NCBI RefSeq assembly: GCF_900099655.1
Contig: NZ_FNDC01000005.1
Location: 1-64,000 of the forward strand
DNA length: 64,000 nt
Direction: 5' to 3'
Origin: Planococcus glaciei
GTDB lineage: Bacteria > Bacillota > Bacilli > Bacillales_A > Planococcaceae
This document shows, one piece after another, positions 58,369 through 64,000 of this stretch. The notes beneath the pieces are model-generated. The model was given only the letters and a program-made list of their open reading frames with translations. It ran no database searches and was not told the DNA's origin. The translations under genes were made by a program, and so were the position numbers. The first letter of the stretch is position 1. Each line of letters opens with the position of its first letter.

Positions 58369-59887
58369 CGAGCCGATTGAACGCGACGGCATGCAGGCGA
58401 TTCTGCAAAAAAACTATCCGGATTTTGAATTCCGGCAAGCAAAGAACGGCAAGCTGGCCGTCGAAATCGCCGAAGACTGGAACCCGGATTGGATTTTCAT
58501 GGACATCATGATGCCAGGGATGACAGGGCTCGAAGCGATCGAACAAATCCAGCGGTCCAATGAGGAAGTTCAGTTTGTCATGGTGACGGCTTTTGATATG
58601 TTCGATTATGCGCGGCAAGCGATCAAACTCGGCGTAAAGGATTATTTGCTGAAGCCGAGCAAAGCCAGTGAAATTGTGGCGACCGTCGGCAAACTGCTCG
58701 AACAGCAGCGGCAAAAAGAGCAGGAGTCGGCTGTGCGCCGGCAGGAACAGGATGCCTTTCAGCGGGCACTGAGCATTGTCGAGACCGATGTCGTCACCCA
58801 ACTGCTTTTTGACCATGTCCACGAAGTGCATATTGATATGCTGGTCGAAATGCTTGAAATCCAGTCGGAAAACGAACAGTTTGTGCTGACGGTGCTTATC
58901 CCGGAAGGGGGCGAAGAAGCGTATTCAAAAATCAAAGAAAACATACGGCGGCAAGGCAATGCGTGGGTCGGCGCCTTATATGGGCGCCAGCTGCCGATCA
59001 TCGTTTTCCGCGAAGCCGGCACGTCGTTTCGTTCCCAAGCCATCAAATTGGCAAAGGAAATCCTGGATATTTCAAAACAGCATAGCCAGGAAGACTGGTT
59101 TGTCGGCATTGGCATAGAATGCAGCTCGCTTGAAGAAATCCGGAATTCGTACCAGAAATCATTGATTGCGACGATGGATCTGGGCATTCCTTCAAAATAC
59201 CGGTTTTATTCCGATGTGCCGGTGCTGGATAAAGAAAGCGACGCCGCATTTATCAAGCAGCAGGAGAAAAAACTGTTCGATTACGTCCGGCAGGGAGAAT
59301 GGGAATGCATTGACCAGATTGTCCTGGATTTAATACGGCGCTTTGAACAGCAGGAAGCAAATGTTCTTCTTGCCCAGCAGCGGGCGCTTGAAGTGCTGTG
59401 GATTGCGTCAAGGGTCATGGAAGAAATGGGCGTCGAGGCGGCAGCGCCGTATTATCCGGTGCAGGCGCAGGATTACCGGCAGCTCAGTGCTGAGACGCGG
59501 CAATTGCTTGAAGGGATGAAGCAATTGTATGAGAGCCATTGCGGACGGCTGGAAGTGGATAAAATTCACCAGATCAAACAATACATCCGGGAGCATTCCC
59601 ATGAAGACATTTCACTCGACACTTTGGCAAGACGGGTCGACCTGAGCCCGATTTACATCAGCAAGATGTTCAAGGAAAAACTCGGCGTCAACTACATCGA
59701 GTTCCTGACGGTCTGCCGGATGGAGCGGGCGAAAAAGCTGCTGGCCGATCCGCAAAAGAGCCTGAAGGAAATTTCCATTGATGTCGGCTACCACGAACCG
59801 AATTACTTCAGCAAAGTGTTCAAAAAGATGTACGAAATGTCGCCGAAAGAATACCGCAAGACGCTTTTGGGCATTAAGGAAGAGTAG
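58343..59887 (+). CDS. AraC-type response regulator (YesN family)
   Basis: 514 residues. The receiver domain has Asp54 (WIFMDIMMPG), the acidic VDDE near the N-terminus and the K of KPSKASE. A linker of about 250 residues leads to a C-terminal AraC domain with two helix-turn-helix units (ISLDTLARRVDLSPIYISKMFKEKLG and SLKEISIDVGYHEPNYFSKVFKKMY). AAAGGGGG precedes ATG 58343. It is paired with the overlapping kinase gene and is the likely activator of the xylFGH-type genes on either side. Confidence 0.94.
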   Translation: MVKLLIVDDEPIERDGMQAILQKNYPDFEFRQAKNGKLAVEIAEDWNPDWIFMDIMMPGMTGLEAIEQIQRSNEEVQFVMVTAFDMFDYARQAIKLGVKDYLLKPSKASEIVATVGKLLEQQRQKEQESAVRRQEQDAFQRALSIVETDVVTQLLFDHVHEVHIDMLVEMLEIQSENEQFVLTVLIPEGGEEAYSKIKENIRRQGNAWVGALYGRQLPIIVFREAGTSFRSQAIKLAKEILDISKQHSQEDWFVGIGIECSSLEEIRNSYQKSLIATMDLGIPSKYRFYSDVPVLDKESDAAFIKQQEKKLFDYVRQGEWECIDQIVLDLIRRFEQQEANVLLAQQRALEVLWIASRVMEEMGVEAAAPYYPVQAQDYRQLSAETRQLLEGMKQLYESHCGRLEVDKIHQIKQYIREHSHEDISLDTLARRVDLSPIYISKMFKEKLGVNYIEFLTVCRMERAKKLLADPQKSLKEISIDVGYHEPNYFSKVFKKMYEMSPKEYRKTLLGIKEE

Positions 59888-59900
59888 GGAGGAAAATCCC

Positions 59901-60977
59901 ATGAAGCAGATTCAGTGCCGGATTGCCGGCCTGCTGATGGCATTGGTTGCGGCAGGGATGCTTGCTGCTTGTGAAGGGCAAGAGCCCGAAGCGCAGAAAG
60001 AGAGGATCGTGCCGCCGGAAACCGGACAGGACGAAGCCGTCAAAATCGGGTTTTCAATGGATACCTTAAAAGAGGAACGCTGGCTGAAAGACCGCGACTT
60101 GTTCCGCCAAGCGGCTGAGAAATTGGACGCGGAAGTGGAGATAGCAGCGGCGAACGGCGACGATGCGCTGCAGATCGCTCAGGCGGAAGCCATGATCCAA
60201 GGCGGCATCGATGTGCTGGTGATTGTGCCGCATAACGCGGAAGCGACGGCAGCCATTGTCCATAAAGCGCACGAAGCCGGCATTAAAGTCATTGCCTATG
60301 ACCGCCTGGTGAAAAATGCCGATGTTGACTTGTATGTATCGTTCGACAATGAGCAGGTGGGGGAACTGCAGGCGCGGGCCATACTCGAGGCGGTGCCGAA
60401 AGGGAATTATGCCTATATCGGCGGTGCCCCGACCGACAACAACGTCCACCTGATCAAAAAAGGCGTCTTGAATGTGCTTCAGCCGGCCATCGACCGGGGC
60501 GATATTAACATCGTCTACGACGAATGGACCGATGACTGGGCGCCGGAAAATGCCCAGTACAATATGGCTGAAGCCCTCAGAGCCAATGGCAATCAAATCG
60601 ATGCGGTTATTGCGGCCAATGATGCAACAGCCGGCGGCGCCATCAAAGCGCTGGCAGCGCAAGGAATGAACGGAAAAATTCCGGTAGCGGGCCAGGACGC
60701 AGAACTCGCGGCAGCCCAGCGCATCGTTGCGGGCACCCAAACCATGACCGTGTATAAGCCGATCCAGAACCTCACCGCCCAAGTGGCGGAACTGGCGGTG
60801 CAGCTGGCAAAAGGCGAAGAAATCATGACGTCCGTCAGCGTCAACAACGGCAAGACCGAAGTGCCGTCGATCTTGCTGGCGCCCACTGCGGTGGATGCCG
60901 GAAATCTGGCAGACACGGTCATCGCCGACGGCTTTCATTCCAAAGAAGAAGTGTATCAAGAAGCAAAAAATGATTGA
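59901..60977 (+). CDS. D-xylose-binding lipoprotein (XylF-like, second copy)
   Basis: 358 residues with lipobox LAAC (Cys22). The mature protein has VKIGFSMDTLKEERWLKDRDLF, DVLVIVPHNAEATAAIVHKAHEAGIKVIAYDRLV and YAYIGGAPTDNNVHL, strongly XylF-like. It is more XylF-like than the binding protein at 51873. AGGGAGG precedes ATG 59901, 14 bases after the regulator gene. It has no permease of its own, so it probably shares the upstream ATPase and permease or acts as a sensor partner. Confidence 0.9.
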   Translation: MKQIQCRIAGLLMALVAAGMLAACEGQEPEAQKERIVPPETGQDEAVKIGFSMDTLKEERWLKDRDLFRQAAEKLDAEVEIAAANGDDALQIAQAEAMIQGGIDVLVIVPHNAEATAAIVHKAHEAGIKVIAYDRLVKNADVDLYVSFDNEQVGELQARAILEAVPKGNYAYIGGAPTDNNVHLIKKGVLNVLQPAIDRGDINIVYDEWTDDWAPENAQYNMAEALRANGNQIDAVIAANDATAGGAIKALAAQGMNGKIPVAGQDAELAAAQRIVAGTQTMTVYKPIQNLTAQVAELAVQLAKGEEIMTSVSVNNGKTEVPSILLAPTAVDAGNLADTVIADGFHSKEEVYQEAKND

Positions 60978-61020
60978 AAAAGCCGTTCATCAGGCAAACG
61001 GTCTGATGAACGGCTTTTTT
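60978..61020 (+). terminator. Terminator of the sugar sensor operon
   Basis: The perfect 13-bp stem AGCCGTTCATCAG with CTGATGAACGGCT is followed by T6. Confidence 0.93.
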
Positions 61021-61124
61021 GCCTTCAGGTAAAAGTCCTGAAAGCGTCTCTTTATGCTATTATTAAGGGTGGATATAAACAAGCAAACACCTGGAATGTA
61101 TGCAATAAAAGGAGGTTATTTCAG

Positions 61125-61619
61125 ATGGACAATAACGATTTACTGATCAGATTAAGGTACGCCCTTGATATAAAAAATAACGATATGGTGGAAATCTTCA
61201 AACTTGGCGGCATTGAATTTTCGAAAGAAGATGTATTGAAAGTGCTGACAAAAACGCCGGAAGACGAAGACCTTAAAGGGAAAGAAGACCACATCCCTTT
61301 GGACAACGAAGCATTTGAATCCTTTTTGAACGGCTTGATCGTTCACAAACGAGGCAAACAGGAATCAAAACCGGGCCAGCCGGCACAGCCGCCGCTTTCA
61401 AATGAGCCTTCCAACAACCTGTTGTTGAAGAAAGTGAAAATCGCCTTGCAGCTGACAAGCGATGACATACTCGACATTTTGAAATTGGCCGGCGTTACGG
61501 TCACCAAAGGGGAAATGGGCGGGATCTTAAGAAAGCAGGGCCACAAAAACTACAGCATCTGCGGCGACCGCTATGCCCGCAATTTCCTGAAAGGGCTGGC
61601 CATCAAATACAGAAAATAA
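61125..61619 (+). CDS. DUF1456 family protein (YehS-like), two repeats
   Basis: 164 residues made of two homologous repeats of about 65 residues (LLIRLRYALDIKNNDMVEIFKLGGIEFSKEDV and LLLKKVKIALQLTSDDILDILKLAGVTVTKGEM), joined by a Pro/Gln-rich linker (about 78-98). DUF1456 proteins are small, conserved and of unknown function. AAAGGAGGT precedes ATG 61125. It is monocistronic and convergent with the YwqG-like gene, sharing a terminator. Confidence 0.88.
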   Translation: MDNNDLLIRLRYALDIKNNDMVEIFKLGGIEFSKEDVLKVLTKTPEDEDLKGKEDHIPLDNEAFESFLNGLIVHKRGKQESKPGQPAQPPLSNEPSNNLLLKKVKIALQLTSDDILDILKLAGVTVTKGEMGGILRKQGHKNYSICGDRYARNFLKGLAIKYRK

Positions 61620-61653
61620 ACGGGACTCCGAATGCCTGGCAGATGGAGAACTG

Positions 61654-61694
61654 AAAAAAGGGTGCCGGATATCACATTCCGGCACCCTTTTTTT
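61654..61694. terminator. Bidirectional terminator
   Basis: The perfect stem AAAAAAGGGTGCCGG with CCGGCACCCTTTTTT serves both the DUF1456 gene and the convergent YwqG-like gene. Confidence 0.92.
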
Positions 61695-61706
61695 GCCTTG
61701 ACCCGA

Positions 61707-62513
61707 TTAACAACAGTCCCAGTTGTACACTACATCCGAGAAATTTCGCTTCTTTAAATTTTCTTTGCTGATGAAAAAATTGCCGACGCCGGTATCTCCC
61801 CATGCAATGCCCGCTTCTTCATCCGTATCAACCTGAAGCAATAGGACATCGTAATCGGCATATTGCTCATTTCCTCTAAGGTCGACTTGGGCGAAAAAAG
61901 GATAGCCGCCGATTTTATGGCCTTCTCCGGAAAACTGCTCGGAGTACAGTTGCCAGAAAATAATAGGTTGATTCTCCTCCATTTTCATCACTTCTTCATA
62001 GTCGATTCCTTTGAAAATAGCTTCAAAAGTCCGGTCGGTAATCGAGACAGCCTCCTGGTCCAAGACAAAAGACAAAGCCGATTCTTTGTACGGCGGGAAA
62101 TCATCTTCTTTCGGCTCCTCGAGAAATGAAAAATCTGTAACGAGCCCGTCTTCCGGAATGGGTTCTTCGTGAAAAACCACTTTGAAATTGCTTTGGTTGG
62201 TTTGGTCGTCGAAGTCCAGGCCCATGCCATCAGCGTCCGGCGAAAGGAAAAATTGCAGGATGCCTTTCTCCGGCAAGTCTTCCAGCACCGAAGGGAGTTC
62301 TTCAAAATTAATTTGGGCTAGCAATCTCATGGCGGCGCCGGACGCATCTTTTGGCAGCTCCATACCGTTTGGCAAATACGGCAGGCCGCCGAACTTGCTT
62401 TGATGCCAAGCGGTGGCTTTTGGGTTTGTCTGAATCCGGATTACCGGTTTGACAGTTGGTTCGAGTTTTTCCCGGAATCTCTCTAATTCTGGCGACAAAG
62501 ATAAGCGTGGCAT
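61707..62513 (-). CDS. YwqG family protein (DUF1963)
   Basis: 268 residues, soluble and acidic. KFGGLPYLPNGMELPKD, MRLLAQINFEELP, LQFFLSPDADGMGLDF and KIGGYPFFAQVDLR are the usual YwqG segments. The family is widespread, often linked to cell-wall/toxin loci, and of unknown activity. The frame starts with ATG 62519, but GGAAG lies directly against it, so ATG 62513 is better spaced. It ends in two cysteines (NWDCC). Confidence 0.88.
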   Translation of the reverse strand: MPRLSLSPELERFREKLEPTVKPVIRIQTNPKATAWHQSKFGGLPYLPNGMELPKDASGAAMRLLAQINFEELPSVLEDLPEKGILQFFLSPDADGMGLDFDDQTNQSNFKVVFHEEPIPEDGLVTDFSFLEEPKEDDFPPYKESALSFVLDQEAVSITDRTFEAIFKGIDYEEVMKMEENQPIIFWQLYSEQFSGEGHKIGGYPFFAQVDLRGNEQYADYDVLLLQVDTDEEAGIAWGDTGVGNFFISKENLKKRNFSDVVYNWDCC

Positions 62514-62689
62514 GGTCATCTTCCTTTCATTTATGCATCAATTGGCATTTACTTTTCTACTTTAAATAAAAAAATATGGAAATTTACTATTACTTTAGTA
62601 TAAGCTTTTAATTAACAGAAGTTTAGCAAAAATTGAGCGGAGTGCCAGTATAGTTGATGAGCAGAGGCCGAGCAAAGGGGATAGACGGG

Positions 62690-63292
62690 ATGAAATGGCT
62701 GCCTACGAGAAAAAACAAAGTGGAAGCTTTTTGGAAATGGTTTAAAGAAAACGAACGCAATTATTATAAGTTAACTAGAGGCAATCAGGAAGAGCTGTTT
62801 GCCGTGCTGCAGCGAAAACTGCAAAAAGTGAATAAGCACCTGGTTTTTGAGTTCAGTATGGAGCCGGTAGGAGGCAAACGCGAGTTTACGATCAGCGCGG
62901 ACGGCATGCTCGATGCATTTGATGCGGTTTTTGATTTGCACGAAGCAGCGCCGGAACTTGAACGCTTTGACATCGTGGCATTCCGCCAGCCTTCAGAAGA
63001 AGAATTCAGCGTCCAGTTCGGAAGCCGGCACCTGGCTTGGGGTGATGTGTATTATACAGCGCTTCAGGACATTGAGCACGAAGAAGTCAGCTTGACGCTT
63101 TATGTCAAAGGCCTGACCAAAGACAACGAAGACGAACTGTCGCCAGCCCTCTTTATCTTACTGGATTCCGTCATCGGGGAATACAACATGGGCGTCCATG
63201 TCGGAAACGTCGAATTCCGCCCGTATGAAGCACAACCGCATGCACGCCCCATCCAGACAGTCAAAGAACTTTTTCCGGTGGAAGTCTTATGA
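62690..63292 (+). CDS. Conserved hypothetical protein
   Basis: About 200 residues, cytoplasmic and acidic. It begins MKWLPTRKNKVEAFWKWFKENERNYY and later has REFTISADGMLDAFDAVFDLHEAAPEL and YNMGVHVGNVEFRPY. I know similar proteins from Bacillus annotated only as hypothetical, and no catalytic motif is visible. The frame opens at 62654, but AAAGGGG upstream and the family-like N-terminus favour ATG 62690. It lies 78 bases before the next gene. Confidence 0.65.
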   Translation: MKWLPTRKNKVEAFWKWFKENERNYYKLTRGNQEELFAVLQRKLQKVNKHLVFEFSMEPVGGKREFTISADGMLDAFDAVFDLHEAAPELERFDIVAFRQPSEEEFSVQFGSRHLAWGDVYYTALQDIEHEEVSLTLYVKGLTKDNEDELSPALFILLDSVIGEYNMGVHVGNVEFRPYEAQPHARPIQTVKELFPVEVL

Positions 63293-63370
63293 AAACTAAA
63301 TGAAAGTTATTAAAGGAAATTTACCTCCGATGTCGTATAGACATAGTAATGCTAAACGGAGGTGTTTGTG

Positions 63371-64000
63371 ATGAGAGTTGCCATACCGCTTGCAATCGTT
63401 GGACTTGCCGCTCTGTACAAAGGAGCTTTATGGAATTTTTCAAATCAAAGCAATAAACAAATTCAGCAGCAGCTGGATGGAGTGTCGGATGCGCCGCCGG
63501 TGAAAATCACCCAGGACATGCTCGAGCCGCTTCCACAATCTGTCCGGAACTGGCTGGTTGATGCCGGTGCCATTGGAGCGGACGAAATCCGAACGGTGAC
63601 CTTAAAGCAAACCGGCTGGATGCGCCTCAAGCCGGAGCAGGAAAAATGGATGAAGGCGGAAGCGGAACAAACCATTACGGCCAATCCGCCGTCTTTTACC
63701 TGGACCGTCAAGACGAACATGGTGCCGTTTGGACAAGTGGTCGGCCGCGACCATTTCGAGTCGGGCAAAGCCGATATGCTGATCAAAGCAGCCGGCCTCC
63801 TGCCGATTGTCCAAGTCAGCAACAACACAAAAACCGATGAATCTGCGCTGCAGCGCTTTTTGATGGAGATGGCATGGTATCCGACAGCGGCGCTAAGTCC
63901 GTATGTAACCTGGGAAGAACTTGACGCTAATGCAGCGAGAGCGACAATGACGTACCGCGGCATTTCCGGATCTGCTGATTTTTATTTTTCCGAAGCCGGT
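63371..64000 (+). CDS. DUF6544/DUF6920-like protein, truncated by the window end
   Basis: The first 210 residues are visible and the frame is still open at the window end. A short hydrophobic N-terminus (MRVAIPLAIVGLAALYKGAL) may be a signal anchor. LPQSVRNWLVDAG, LKQTGWMRLKPEQEKWMKAEAEQ, GRDHFESGKADML, ALQRFLMEMAWYPTA and YVTWEELDANAARATM fit a family I know only as a DUF. GGAGGTG eight bases before ATG 63371 supports the start. The function is unknown. Confidence 0.7.
   Translation, partial: MRVAIPLAIVGLAALYKGALWNFSNQSNKQIQQQLDGVSDAPPVKITQDMLEPLPQSVRNWLVDAGAIGADEIRTVTLKQTGWMRLKPEQEKWMKAEAEQTITANPPSFTWTVKTNMVPFGQVVGRDHFESGKADMLIKAAGLLPIVQVSNNTKTDESALQRFLMEMAWYPTAALSPYVTWEELDANAARATMTYRGISGSADFYFSEAG

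Noticed and set aside
60066..60959. A 297-codon minus-strand frame inside the second XylF-like gene
   Set aside because: It is antisense to a clear lipoprotein gene and rich in His/Arg/Gly as expected from reversed codons.

Overview
The window is chromosomal DNA of a low-to-moderate GC member of the Bacillota. It is most likely from the Bacillales, and Planococcaceae/Planococcus-like is my best guess. Supporting signs are the B. subtilis-like order tsaE-tsaB-rimI-tsaD / ABC-F (YdiF type) / rex / CPBP protease / groES-groEL, a perfect CIRCE element, SOS- and cre-type operators of Bacillus consensus, and strong AGGAGG ribosome binding sites with several TTG/GTG starts. It opens inside a 5S rRNA gene followed by tRNA-Asp.

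1-17.7 kb is mostly core genome: the t6A tRNA-modification operon, a DnaA-box cluster, ABC-F, Rex, GroESL under CIRCE, a YolD-like gene with an SOS box, a dihydrouridine synthase, DegV, a GAF-GGDEF protein, an aquaporin, a TetR regulator and a secreted glycerophosphodiesterase.

17.7-46.1 kb is a large catabolic island. Its left part holds an M29/NicX-fold metalloenzyme, a LysR regulator and an NMT1/SsuA-type ABC importer. Its centre is a rightward run under an inverted-repeat operator, a CcpA-type cre and a GntR/UTRA regulator: two phosphotriesterase-like proteins (one active-looking, one stripped of metal ligands), a thiolase-like protein without the catalytic Cys plus a DUF35 partner, a CocE-type hydrolase, a metallo-beta-lactamase-fold enzyme, a two-subunit CoA-transferase, a flavin monooxygenase and an HSL-type esterase. 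I cannot match this set to a described pathway, and it is the best candidate here for an undescribed system. Its right part is a complete 3-hydroxybenzoate-to-gentisate-to-fumarate plus pyruvate route: flavin hydroxylase, gentisate dioxygenase, a DinB-fold candidate maleylpyruvate isomerase and a fumarylpyruvate hydrolase. It has two IclR regulators and MFS uptake.

46.2-48.6 kb encodes a three-subunit B-family heme-copper enzyme. Its catalytic subunit has Asn where oxygen reductases have the cross-linked Tyr, so it may be a Cu(A)-type nitric oxide reductase. A 51-residue subunit 2A gene lies at its promoter-proximal end.

48.8-51.7 kb has a CarD-family protein, a DHA2 drug exporter under a palindromic operator and a UspA protein. 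51.8-61 kb is a xylose-type sugar ABC importer with a cre site, followed by a membrane-anchored sugar-binding sensor, a YesM/LytS kinase, a YesN/AraC regulator and a second xylose-binding lipoprotein, matching the XylFII-LytS-YesN arrangement. The right end holds conserved genes of unknown function, the last running off the window.
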